From the NCBI GenBank assembly GCA_963850415.1, contig CAWKLE010000001.1, positions 62,001 through 126,000 of the forward strand: 64,000 bases of DNA. The letters are read 5' to 3'. A program made the position numbers and the translations under genes. The notes beneath the pieces are model-generated. The model searched no databases. It had not been told where the DNA came from and saw nothing but the letters and a program-made list of their open reading frames with translations. Below, in pieces: positions 49,919 through 57,932 of the stretch (positions are counted from its first letter, which is position 1; each line of letters opens with the position of its first letter). This DNA is from VAXT01 sp963850415. GTDB lineage: Bacteria; Actinomycetota; Thermoleophilia; Gaiellales; Gaiellaceae.

Positions 49919-50654
49919 GCGGATGGACCATCCAGACATTCGGCTCGACATAGAGCCCTTCGTCGCGCTCGCGGTCGATCTCGACTGGGACGAGCGCGCC
50001 GGGCACGACGTACGCACCGCTCTCCGGGAATGCGAGCTCCGTCCACTCCTCCCACTGGGCGACCGTGCCCGGGATGCGCATCGACTCGGGTGCGACCTTC
50101 GCGATCCTGGCTCCGAGACGCTCGTGCGTCCGCAGCCAGGGGTCGAGCAGCAGGCCGTCGGGTCGCCTCCACTCGATGTAGCGCTCGATCGGGGTCAGCG
50201 GGTAGCTGTGCTTGAGATTGGGCCGGACGGGAGCGATCAGCGTGTCGAGCCCGTGCGAGCGGCCGATCTCGGCCATCCGCTGGATCATTCGGCTGCTCAG
50301 GCCCTGCGCACGGAGTTCGGGCGCGATCAGGATCTGAAGCGCGCAGAGGACGTTCGGCGCCGGTGAGTCTTTCGCGAACCTCGCCTCGACGACGGCGTCG
50401 ACTCCGCCGTCGGGCAGCGTTGCGGGATCCCCGTCCCATGCAGCGGGGATCGCGTTCCCCCCGCCGACCACCTCTTCGCGCTCCTCGTCCCAGACGTAGA
50501 ACTGGAACTCGGCGTACTCGTCGATCACACGGCCGAAGAGCCGCTCGAGAACCGGGTCGTGGTACATGAACTCGGGCCAGATTCCGCTCTGGAGGCTGGC
50601 TATGTGCGGCTGCTTGCCGGTCCGTTCGGCGCGGGTCGGGAACTGGAGGGCCAT
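49902..50654 (-). CDS. GNAT-fold acetyltransferase-like protein
   Basis: 250 residues. Central strands QILIAPELRAQGLSSRMIQRM form the acetyl-CoA-binding loop of a GNAT fold; the C-terminal half (HSYPLTPIERYIEWRRPDG, VPGALVPVEIDRE) is an extension seen in a poorly characterised group with no known substrate. ATG at 50654, one base after the ispF stop, so it continues the ispD-ispF transcript. Function unknown. Confidence 0.75.
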   Translation of the reverse strand: MALQFPTRAERTGKQPHIASLQSGIWPEFMYHDPVLERLFGRVIDEYAEFQFYVWDEEREEVVGGGNAIPAAWDGDPATLPDGGVDAVVEARFAKDSPAPNVLCALQILIAPELRAQGLSSRMIQRMAEIGRSHGLDTLIAPVRPNLKHSYPLTPIERYIEWRRPDGLLLDPWLRTHERLGARIAKVAPESMRIPGTVAQWEEWTELAFPESGAYVVPGALVPVEIDRERDEGLYVEPNVWMVHPPSAEV

Positions 50655-50655
50655 G

Positions 50656-51141
50656 TCAGGCGGAGCGTCGCAGAAGGGCGACCGCCTGGGCCGCGAGGCC
50701 CTCGCCGCGGCCTGTGAAGCCGAGCTCGTCCGTCGTGGTCGCGCGCACGGTCACCCGGTCGATGTCGACCCCCATCGCGCCTGCGAGGCGGGCACCCATC
50801 GCGACGCGCACGTCGGCGATCCGCGGCCGCTCGCCGATCAGCACGCAGTCCGCGTTCACCAGGTCGAAGCCGCCCATGCGGACGACCTCGTAGCTCCGCT
50901 GGAGAAGCCGGATCGAGGAGACGTCCAGCCACTGCGGATCGGCGGACGGGAACAGCTCGCCGATGTCGCCCTTGCCGGCCGCGCCGAGGATGGCGTCGAT
51001 CAGCGCGTGGGCGATCACGTCGCCGTCCGAGTGACCTGCGAGCCCCGGCTCACCGGGGAAGTCGACGCCCGCGAGCACGAGCGGGATCCCGTCCTCGAAC
51101 CGGTGCGCGTCCACGCCGAGCCCGATGCGCAGGTCGCTCAC
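50656..51141 (-). CDS. ispF: 2-C-methyl-D-erythritol 2,4-cyclodiphosphate synthase
   Basis: 161 residues. MEP-pathway enzyme that closes the cyclodiphosphate ring. Metal ligands Asp11 and His13 in GVDAHRF, the HSDGDVIAHALIDA motif and the nucleotide-binding ATTTDELGFTGRGEG are complete. GTG start overlaps the ispD stop by 4 bp (GTGA), a classic ispD-ispF pair. Confidence 0.96.
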   Translation of the reverse strand: MSDLRIGLGVDAHRFEDGIPLVLAGVDFPGEPGLAGHSDGDVIAHALIDAILGAAGKGDIGELFPSADPQWLDVSSIRLLQRSYEVVRMGGFDLVNADCVLIGERPRIADVRVAMGARLAGAMGVDIDRVTVRATTTDELGFTGRGEGLAAQAVALLRRSA

Positions 51142-51821
51142 GAAGGCGCCAACCAGGACTCGATGAGCTCGAGATCGGCCGGGGTCGTCACCTTGAACAG
51201 GCGCGGATCGCCCTCAACGGCGCGTACCCGACCGCCGTTCAGTTCGACGAGCGAGGCGCAATCGGTCGACTTGGTAACAGTCTGTTGCAAAGTCGAGAAG
51301 GCGCCGCGCAGGGCTGGCGCAACGAAGGCTTGCGGGGTTTGCGCCGTGACGAGCCCGCCGCGGTCGAGTGTCTCCGCAACCGTCTCTCCGTCGACGCGCT
51401 TGACCGTGTCCGCGATCGGCAGGACCGGGACCGCCCCGTCCCAGCCGTCGCCGAGCGCCGTGATCACGCGCTCGATCATCTCGTCGGCGACGAGAGGACG
51501 CGCCGCATCGTGGACGAGAACGACGGTCGCCTCCTCGGGCACCTCGGCGAGAGCGGCGCGCACCGACTCGCTGCGCGTGTCCCCTCCGGTCACGGCTTTG
51601 GCCACCTTGCCGGCCGCGACCTCCTCGGCGACGAGGATGCACGGCTCCTCCCACTCGGGCGGCGCCGCGACCACGATCCCGTCGATCCACTCGGAGGCGT
51701 CGAGGCGCTCCAGCGGCTCCGCGAGGAGCGGCCGGTCATTCAGCGGTGCGAAGGCCTTCGGGCGGTCCAGCCCGAGGCGCTCTCCGCTCCCGGCCGCCGC
51801 GAGAATCGCCCAGACGCTCAC
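51138..51821 (-). CDS. ispD: 2-C-methyl-D-erythritol 4-phosphate cytidylyltransferase
   Basis: 227 residues. Transfers CMP to MEP. The CTP-binding loop AILAAAGSGERLG is at the N-terminus, followed by HDAARPLV and KVTTPADLELIE. The GTG at 51821 is chosen because it directly precedes the conserved strand; frames upstream lie in the promoter of the divergent peptidase gene (29 bp between starts). One step before IspF in the same pathway. Confidence 0.94.
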   Translation of the reverse strand: MSVWAILAAAGSGERLGLDRPKAFAPLNDRPLLAEPLERLDASEWIDGIVVAAPPEWEEPCILVAEEVAAGKVAKAVTGGDTRSESVRAALAEVPEEATVVLVHDAARPLVADEMIERVITALGDGWDGAVPVLPIADTVKRVDGETVAETLDRGGLVTAQTPQAFVAPALRGAFSTLQQTVTKSTDCASLVELNGGRVRAVEGDPRLFKVTTPADLELIESWLAPS

Positions 51822-51849
51822 CGGGCCGAGGTTACTAGGGTGTCGCTCC

Positions 51850-52794
51850 GTGTACCCCGAAGTCGAGCCGCACGACAACGGCTTCCTCGAGGTCGGCGAC
51901 GGCTACCGCGTCTACTGGGAGACCTGCGGCAACCCTCGCGGCAAGCCTGCGGTCGTGTTCCACGGCGGTCCGGGCTCCGGCGCCTCCCCGTGGTTTCGGA
52001 CGTTCTTCGATCCCGACGCGTACCGGCTCGTGCTCTTCGACCAGCGCAACTGCGGCCGCAGCACGCCTCACGCGGGCGACCCGGCCACCGACCTCCGCGC
52101 CAACACGACCTGGCACCTGGTCGCCGACGCCGAGCTCCTGCGCGAGCAGCTCGGGATCGAGCGCTGGCTCGTGTTCGGCGGCTCGTGGGGGAGCACGCTC
52201 GGGCTCGCCTACTCCGAGACGCATCCGGATCGAGTGAGCGAGATCGTGCTCTCGAGCGTGACGACCGGGCGGCACGAGGAGTTCGACTGGCTGTTCCGCG
52301 GCGGCCTCGCGCGCTTCTTCCCGAAGCAGTGGGAGCGCCTGCGCGCGTTCGTGCCGGAGGCCGAGAGCGACGCGGACGTCGTCGACGCCTACAGCGCACG
52401 GTTCGTCGATCCAGACCCTTCAGTCCGCGGGAACGCCGCGTTCGAGTGGTGCATGTGGGAGTCGGCCACGCCCGCGTGGCCGCCGACGACGGAGCTCGCG
52501 GACAGGTTCCGGGATCCCGATTACGCGCTCGCGTTCGCCCGCATCGTGACGCACTACGTGCTCTCCAACGCCTGGCTCGAGGACGGCGCCCTGCTCCGGG
52601 ATGCCGCCCTCCTTGCCGACATCCCGGGAGTCCTGGTCAGCGGCCGCTACGACTTCCAGGCGCCGATCGCCAGCGCGTACGCGCTCAGGCGTGCATGGCC
52701 CCGAGCGGAGCTCGTGATCGTCGACGAGGCCGGACACATTCCGGCCGGCGAGCTCGGGCGGCAGGTCGCCCGCGCGACTGACGGCTTCCGCTAA
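51850..52794 (+). CDS. pip: Proline iminopeptidase (alpha/beta hydrolase S33)
   Basis: 314 residues. Releases N-terminal proline. Motifs HGGPGSGASP, FDQRNCGRSTPH, nucleophile GGSWGSTL and the C-terminal DEAGH with SGRYDFQ supply the oxyanion hole and Ser-Asp-His triad. The GTG at 51850 fits the family start (YPEVEPHDNG). It is inserted on the plus strand between ispD and carD and its stop overlaps the carD end by 3 bp. Confidence 0.93.
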   Translation: MYPEVEPHDNGFLEVGDGYRVYWETCGNPRGKPAVVFHGGPGSGASPWFRTFFDPDAYRLVLFDQRNCGRSTPHAGDPATDLRANTTWHLVADAELLREQLGIERWLVFGGSWGSTLGLAYSETHPDRVSEIVLSSVTTGRHEEFDWLFRGGLARFFPKQWERLRAFVPEAESDADVVDAYSARFVDPDPSVRGNAAFEWCMWESATPAWPPTTELADRFRDPDYALAFARIVTHYVLSNAWLEDGALLRDAALLADIPGVLVSGRYDFQAPIASAYALRRAWPRAELVIVDEAGHIPAGELGRQVARATDGFR

Positions 52795-53315
52795 GCCTTC
52801 GCCGCGACCTTCGCGCGACTCGTCTTCTTCGTGCCGACGCCCGCGAGGATGTCGTCGAGCCACTCGGCGGCTTCTTCCTCGTCCATGCCCTTCGCGTACA
52901 TGAGCTCGGAGACGAGGATCTTCTTCGCCTTGACGAACATCTGCTTCTCGCCCGTCGAGAGGCCCTTCTCGTGGTCGCGCAGCGATAGGTTGCGGACGAC
53001 CTCGGCCAGCTCGAAGATGTCGCCGGTCTTCATCTTGTCGCGGTTGTGCTTGAACCGGCGGTTCCAGTTCTTCGGCATCGTAGTGCCGCTGCCGCGCAGG
53101 GCCTTCAGCACCTGCTCGACGGTCGTCTCGTCGATCACTTTCCGGAGGCCGACGCGGTCGGCGTTCTCGCTCGGGACCTGCACGGTCATGTCGTTGTGCA
53201 GGATCTGGATCTGTAGGTATTCGCGCTCTTCTCCGAGCACAGTCCGCTTTTCCTTCTTGACCACGGTGCCCGCGCCGTGGTGCGGATACACGACCTTGTC
53301 GCCGACTTTGTACAA
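52791..53315 (-). CDS. carD: CarD-family RNA polymerase-binding regulator
   Basis: 174 residues from the TTG at 53315. N-terminal Tudor-like RNAP-interacting domain (YKVGDKVVYPHHGAG, TVLGEEREYLQI), then a helical DNA-contact domain with the Trp-containing KNWNRRFKHN segment. CarD stabilises open complexes and is essential in mycobacteria. The start is decided by GGGAGG six bases before the TTG; an in-frame ATG at 53330 has no ribosome-binding site. Mycobacterial CarD begins with an equivalent FKVGD. An inverted repeat (53351-53376) lies in the leader. Confidence 0.94.
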   Translation of the reverse strand: MYKVGDKVVYPHHGAGTVVKKEKRTVLGEEREYLQIQILHNDMTVQVPSENADRVGLRKVIDETTVEQVLKALRGSGTTMPKNWNRRFKHNRDKMKTGDIFELAEVVRNLSLRDHEKGLSTGEKQMFVKAKKILVSELMYAKGMDEEEAAEWLDDILAGVGTKKTSRAKVAAKA

Positions 53316-53350
53316 GCCCGACCTCCCCATTCCGTGTGGTTTCAACAAGC

Positions 53351-53376
53351 CGCCGGCGGGTGGACGACCGCCGGCG
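53351..53376 (-). promoter_or_regulatory. Perfect hairpin in the carD leader
   Basis: CGCCGGCGG (53351-53359) pairs exactly with CCGCCGGCG (53368-53376) around an 8-nt loop, 36-61 bp upstream of the carD start and downstream of radA. The stretch 53390-53445 between the two genes is A/T-rich for this genome and could hold the carD promoter or the radA terminator. Confidence 0.4.
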
Positions 53377-53457
53377 ATCGACATCCAGGATAGCAAAAGT
53401 TGCTGGAAAAGGCCACTTTTTCAGCTCTCAGGACGAAAAAGTCCTGCTCAGAGCGGG

Positions 53458-54810
53458 CTACGCGGCTGCCGGTTCCGCCTGCGCGAGGGCCGCTGACACG
53501 GCCTGGCGGAGCGTCTCGGACTCGATGAGAGAGATGTTCGCACGGGCCTCCGTGCCTTTCGGCACGATCACGGCGCCGAGACCGAGCTTCGCGCACTCCT
53601 GAGCGCGCCGTTCCGCCTGCGTCGCGGGCCGGAGCCGGCCGGTCAGCCCCACTTCGCCGAAGGAGGCCGTGGACGTCCTCAGCGGCACGTTCTTCGCGGC
53701 AGAGGCGATCGCGAGCGCAACGGTCAGGTCGGCTCCCGGCTCGTCGATGCGCACCCCGCCCGCGACGTTGACGAACACGTCCGCCTGCCCGAGCGCGAGC
53801 CCCGCGTGCCGCGAGAGGACGGCGACGATCATTGCCAGCCGCTTCGGGTCGACCCCCGTCCCCACGCGCCGCGGCATCGCGAGGTCGGTCTGGGAGACGA
53901 GCGCCTGGATCTCGAGTAGCAGCGGCCTCGTGCCCTCGAGCGCACACGCGACGGCCGCGCCGACCTCGCCGTCGCTCTGCCCGAAGACCGCGGACGGGTC
54001 CGGCACTCCCTGGAGCCCGGTGCCCGTCATCTCGAACACGCCGAGCTCGTTCGTCGAGCCGAAGCGGTTCTTCGCCGCGCGCAGGATCCGGTGCGCGTGG
54101 TACCGGTCGCCTTCGAACTGGAGCACGCAGTCGACGAGGTGCTCGAGCACGCGCGGGCCGGCGACCGAGCCGTCCTTCGTCACGTGCCCGACGAGGAAGA
54201 GCGCGACGCCGGCCTCCTTCCCAACGCGGAGGAGCCTCGCGGCCGCCTCCCGCACCTGCGCGACCGAGCCCGGAGCCGAGCCGATCTCCGCCGAGTAGAG
54301 CGTCTGGATCGAATCGATCACGCATACGTCCGGACGCTCGCGCTCGAGCGTCGCGCAGACCGCGTCCAGGTTCGTCTCGGCGAGGATCTCGACCTTCTCC
54401 GCGCCGCCGAGCCTCGCGGCGCGCAGCTTCACCTGAGCGGTCGACTCCTCGCCGGTCACGAGCAGCGCGCGCCGGTCGCGGGAGATCGCGGCAAGCGCGC
54501 TCAGCAGGAGCGTCGACTTCCCGACACCCGGCTCGCCCCCGACGAGCACGAGCGACGCGGGAACGAGCCCGCCTCCGAGCACGCGGTCGAGCTCCGGGAC
54601 TCCGGTCGGGATCCGTGCCGCTTCGGCGACCTCGACCTCGGCCAGGCGCAGGATCGGCTTCGCCTCGGCGGCCCCGTTCGCGGCCGGCGGAACCTCCTCG
54701 GCGAGCGTGCCGAAACTGCCGCAGGACGGACAGCGCCCGAGCCAGCGGCCTGTGGAGTAGCCGCATTCGGCGCAGGAGAAATGGGCTGCCGGAGCCTTCG
54801 CTTTCGCCAT
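53458..54810 (-). CDS. radA: DNA repair protein RadA (Sms)
   Basis: 450 residues. Four-cysteine zinc finger (C13, C16, C27, C30), RecA-like ATPase with Walker A GGEPGVGKST (91-100), the RadA-specific KNRFG, and a C-terminal Lon-protease-like domain (GVRIDEPGADL, EVGLTGRLRP). Processes recombination intermediates. First gene of the minus-strand block that leads to carD and, further on, ispDF, gltX and sigH, a gene order partly shared with Firmicutes. Confidence 0.96.
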   Translation of the reverse strand: MAKAKAPAAHFSCAECGYSTGRWLGRCPSCGSFGTLAEEVPPAANGAAEAKPILRLAEVEVAEAARIPTGVPELDRVLGGGLVPASLVLVGGEPGVGKSTLLLSALAAISRDRRALLVTGEESTAQVKLRAARLGGAEKVEILAETNLDAVCATLERERPDVCVIDSIQTLYSAEIGSAPGSVAQVREAAARLLRVGKEAGVALFLVGHVTKDGSVAGPRVLEHLVDCVLQFEGDRYHAHRILRAAKNRFGSTNELGVFEMTGTGLQGVPDPSAVFGQSDGEVGAAVACALEGTRPLLLEIQALVSQTDLAMPRRVGTGVDPKRLAMIVAVLSRHAGLALGQADVFVNVAGGVRIDEPGADLTVALAIASAAKNVPLRTSTASFGEVGLTGRLRPATQAERRAQECAKLGLGAVIVPKGTEARANISLIESETLRQAVSAALAQAEPAAA

Positions 54811-54901
54811 CGCGTCGAGTCTAGGAGCGCGGTCCGACGCCGCCTGTGCCGAGTTCGAAACGAATCAGCGCCTTCTGCAGCGAGGCTCGGACGCCGTAGG
54901 A

Positions 54902-55339
54902 TTGATGTTGGTGCCAGCCTGGTTGCTGTGGGCCATTGCGGCCGTCTTGCTCGCCGTGGGAGAGATCCTCACGCCGGGGCTGTTTTTCCTCGGGCCCGTG
55001 GCGGTGGCCGCCGTGATCGCGTGCGTGCTCGCGTTGCTCGGCCTCGGCGCGGTCGCGCAGATCGTCGGCTTCGTCGTCGCGTCGATCGCGTCAGTCGCCG
55101 TGCTCCGCCCGATCGCCCGCAGCCATCTCCACGTGCCGCCGCTCCTGCGCACGGGGACAGCGGCGCTCGTGGGCTCGAAGGCGCTCGTCCTCGAACGTGT
55201 CGACGTCAACGGGGGCCGCGTGCGGATTGGCGGCGAGGAGTGGTCGGCTCGCTCGTTCGTCGACGATCAGGTGATGGAGCCGGGAGACCGGGTGGAAGTC
55301 GTGAAGATCGAGGGCGCGACCGCTCTCGTCTACCAATAG
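54902..55339 (+). CDS. NfeD-family membrane protein
   Basis: 145 residues. Three to four membrane helices (about 5-75) and a C-terminal OB-fold domain (TGTAALVGSKALVLE, GDRVEVVKIEGATALV), the NfeD1b layout. NfeD partners with the stomatin/flotillin protein encoded 10 bp downstream. Several start codons are possible (TTG 54902, ATG 54905, GTG 54911). Confidence 0.9.
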   Translation: MMLVPAWLLWAIAAVLLAVGEILTPGLFFLGPVAVAAVIACVLALLGLGAVAQIVGFVVASIASVAVLRPIARSHLHVPPLLRTGTAALVGSKALVLERVDVNGGRVRIGGEEWSARSFVDDQVMEPGDRVEVVKIEGATALVYQ

Positions 55340-55349
55340 GAGGTCGTTC

Positions 55350-56240
55350 GTGCTCGTCGAACTGATCGTGCTCCTCGTCGTACTGGGCCTCGTGCTGCTC
55401 ACCCTTGCCCGGACGATTCGCGTCGTGCCGCAGGCGCGGGCGGGTGTCGTCGAACGGTTCGGCCGCTACTCGCGAACGCTGAACGCGGGGCTGACGATCG
55501 TCGTCCCCTTCGTCGACCGGATCCGCGAGGTGATCGACCTGCGGGAACAGGTCGTCTCGTTCGCGCCGCAGCCGGTGATCACGGAGGACAACGTCGTCGT
55601 CTCGATCGACACGGTGATCTATTTCCAGGTGACCGAGCCCAAGGCGGCGACGTACGAAATCAACAACTTCATCCGGGCGATCGAGCAGCTCACGGTCACC
55701 ACGCTGCGAAACGTGATCGGGGGACTCGACCTCGAGGCGACGCTCACTTCGCGTGACCAGATCAACCAGCAGCTGCGAGGCGTCCTCGACGAGGCGACGG
55801 GCAAGTGGGGCATTCGCGTGAACCGGGTCGAGCTGAAGGCGATCGACCCTCCGGCCTCGATCCAGGAGTCGATGGAGAAGCAGATGCGGGCCGAGCGCGA
55901 CAAGCGTGCGGCGATCCTGAACGCGGAGGGCGTGAAGCAGTCGCAGATCCTCGAGGCCGAAGGCGAGAAGCAGAGCGCGATCCTGCGCGCCGAGGGTCAG
56001 CGCCAGGCGACGATCCTCGCCTCCGAAGGCCAGGCGCAGGCGATCGGGACCGTCTTCCAGGCAATCCATGCCGGCGACGCCGACCCGAAGCTGCTCGCCT
56101 ACCAGTACCTGCAGGTGCTCCCGCAGATCGCCCAGGGTGAGTCGAACAAGATCTGGATCATCCCGAGCGAGTTCACGAAGGCGCTCGGCCAGCTCGGCGA
56201 GGCGCTGCCCGGCGGGGAGAGCTCGAAGACCGAGAAGTGA
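55350..56240 (+). CDS. SPFH/stomatin-family membrane protein
   Basis: 296 residues. One N-terminal membrane helix (about 3-22), then the SPFH domain (VVERFGRYSRTLNAGLTIVVP, VDTVIYFQV-like) and a coiled-coil of glutamate/alanine/lysine heptads (AEGEKQSAILRAEGQRQA). Slipin-like proteins form membrane scaffolds and recruit proteases; the preceding NfeD is the usual partner. GTG start at 55350, 10 bp after nfeD. Confidence 0.93.
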   Translation: MLVELIVLLVVLGLVLLTLARTIRVVPQARAGVVERFGRYSRTLNAGLTIVVPFVDRIREVIDLREQVVSFAPQPVITEDNVVVSIDTVIYFQVTEPKAATYEINNFIRAIEQLTVTTLRNVIGGLDLEATLTSRDQINQQLRGVLDEATGKWGIRVNRVELKAIDPPASIQESMEKQMRAERDKRAAILNAEGVKQSQILEAEGEKQSAILRAEGQRQATILASEGQAQAIGTVFQAIHAGDADPKLLAYQYLQVLPQIAQGESNKIWIIPSEFTKALGQLGEALPGGESSKTEK

Positions 56241-56246
56241 AGCCGG

Positions 56247-57158
56247 TCAGTGCTCGGGCACGGTCTCGAGCGGGGCTCGTTCGCGCCGGCCGCCGGAGGC
56301 GATCAGGAGGCCGGCGAGAATGGCTGCGGCGCCGACCAGTTGCAGCGGCGAGGGCCGCTCGTCGACGATCAGCGCGGCGAAGAGGACCGCGAGCAGCGGC
56401 TGGAGCGTCAGGAGCACCGAGGTGCGCGCCGTGGGCAGTCGCCCGAGGGAGACCGTGATCAGGAGCCAGCCCACGACCTGGGAGCTGAGCGCGAGCAGGA
56501 TCAGCCAGCCGGTGGCTTCGAGCGAGGGCGTGAAATCGAGGTTCCCGATCACGAGGCCGATCGGCACGATGCAGATCGCGCTCGCGAGAGTCGCGTCGTA
56601 GAGCGGCCCGGCGACGCGGCCGCGTTCCTCGGCGCCGCGGCGCATCGCGAGCAGAAAGCCCGAGTAGGCGATCCCCGTGAGCAGGCCGTAGATCGCCCCG
56701 AGCCTCGGATTGCTCCCGTAGGCGCTGCTCTCGAGCACGCCCGAGATGAGCAGGATCCCGAGCATCGCGACCGGAATCGCAAGCAGCGCGTTCCGCGCCG
56801 GCCGTTCGCCGAAGAACGCCCAGGCGAGTAGGCCGACGAGCACGACCTGCGTGTTGCCGAGAACGGTGGCGAGACCGGCGCCGACGTAGTCGATCGAGTA
56901 GTGCCAGAGGATCAGGTCGGCGGCGAAGAACGCCCCAGCGAGCCAGGCGGCCCTGCGCACCGTCCGCGGGCGCCGGCCGAGCCGCCCGTCCTCCCAGATC
57001 GCAAGCGCGAACAGGAACGGCAGCGCCCAGAAGCAGCGGAAGAACGCGCCGGTCGCGGGCGAGACGTGCGACTTGCGAAACAGGATTCCGGAGAAGGCGA
57101 TCAGGAACGCGCCGCTGAGCACGCCGAGAGAGGGCTTCTCCGTCAACACTCGCCGCAC
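56247..57158 (-). CDS. EamA/DMT-superfamily transporter
   Basis: 303 residues with about ten hydrophobic helices arranged as two EamA repeats (GVLSGAFLIAFSGILF... and GAIYGLLTGIAYSGF...), including the family end motif near VGAAAILAGLLI. Drug/metabolite exporters of this type move amino acids, purines or other small molecules; the substrate cannot be read. Convergent with the SPFH gene (6 bp apart). Start GTG at 57158, divergent from the GFA gene by 26 bp. Confidence 0.9.
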   Translation of the reverse strand: MRRVLTEKPSLGVLSGAFLIAFSGILFRKSHVSPATGAFFRCFWALPFLFALAIWEDGRLGRRPRTVRRAAWLAGAFFAADLILWHYSIDYVGAGLATVLGNTQVVLVGLLAWAFFGERPARNALLAIPVAMLGILLISGVLESSAYGSNPRLGAIYGLLTGIAYSGFLLAMRRGAEERGRVAGPLYDATLASAICIVPIGLVIGNLDFTPSLEATGWLILLALSSQVVGWLLITVSLGRLPTARTSVLLTLQPLLAVLFAALIVDERPSPLQLVGAAAILAGLLIASGGRRERAPLETVPEH

Positions 57159-57184
57159 ACCCTGAGCCTACGTAGACTCGGGAC

Positions 57185-57607
57185 ATGGCCGAGACGGTCG
57201 GCGGCAGCTGCCTCTGCGGGGGCGTGCGGTTCGAGGTGGAGCTCCCCTTCACGCGCGCGATCCACTGCCACTGCTCCCGCTGCCGCAAGCAGTCCGGCGC
57301 GTTCGGGCTGACCGTGGGGCACGTCCCGATGAAGCAGGTGCACGTCCTGCAGGGCGAGGAGCTGATCCGGGTCTTCGCGCCAGCGGACGGCGGCCGGGTC
57401 AAGGCGTTCTGCTCGCAGTGCGGCTCGAGCCTGTTCGGCGGTGAGTGGCCCGCGGGCGAGATGGCGTCCGTCAGGCTCGGAGCGCTCGACGGCGATCCGC
57501 AGGTCCGACCCTCACGGCACTCGTACGTCGACTCGCGCGCCCCGTGGGACGAGCTTCCGGACGACGGGCTTCCACGCTACCCGGACGCGCCGCCGCCGAA
57601 CGCCTAG
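57185..57607 (+). CDS. GFA/CENP-V family protein (glutathione-dependent formaldehyde-activating fold)
   Basis: 140 residues. Zinc-binding fold with C9, C11, C28, C30, C33 and the FCSQCGS pair (C76, C79), as in Gfa. Actinobacteria mostly lack glutathione, so an activity with mycothiol or another thiol, or no thiol at all, is more likely; annotate by fold only. Alone on the plus strand between two membrane-protein genes. Confidence 0.85.
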   Translation: MAETVGGSCLCGGVRFEVELPFTRAIHCHCSRCRKQSGAFGLTVGHVPMKQVHVLQGEELIRVFAPADGGRVKAFCSQCGSSLFGGEWPAGEMASVRLGALDGDPQVRPSRHSYVDSRAPWDELPDDGLPRYPDAPPPNA

Positions 57608-57617
57608 CAGGCGCCGT

Positions 57618-57893
57618 CTAGATTAGGCCGAACGCGAGCCCGATCAGCACCCAGGCCAGCAGCAGTCCGAGCAGGACCCAGAGCAGGAACGCGCCCTCGC
57701 TCACCGGGAGCCACTTGACCTCCACTTCCTCGATCAAGAACCAGGTGCGTCTCGTGCGACGCCCGCCCGCGTCCCGCTCGTGGATCTCGCCGCGCACGGC
57801 CTGAGCAGGATCCTCGGTGCGGTTGCCCTCCGCATCGAAGTAGGCCGTCCTGGACGTCGACGGCTGCTGCTCGGGGTTTCCGTTCCCAGCCAT
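57618..57893 (-). CDS. Small hypothetical membrane protein
   Basis: 91 residues. A polar N-terminal half rich in Glu, Gln, Thr and Arg (YFDAEGNRTEDPAQAVRGEI, WFLIEEVEVKWLPV) and one C-terminal hydrophobic helix (LLWVLLGLLLAWVLIGLAFGLI region). No recognised family. ATG at 57893, 10 bp from the end of the GFA gene. It precedes the exopolysaccharide transferase gene by 40 bp on the same strand. Confidence 0.65.
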   Translation of the reverse strand: MAGNGNPEQQPSTSRTAYFDAEGNRTEDPAQAVRGEIHERDAGGRRTRRTWFLIEEVEVKWLPVSEGAFLLWVLLGLLLAWVLIGLAFGLI

Positions 57894-57932
57894 TGACCGC
57901 AGGGTCGGAGCTTACTGCGGACTGCGGCCGGC

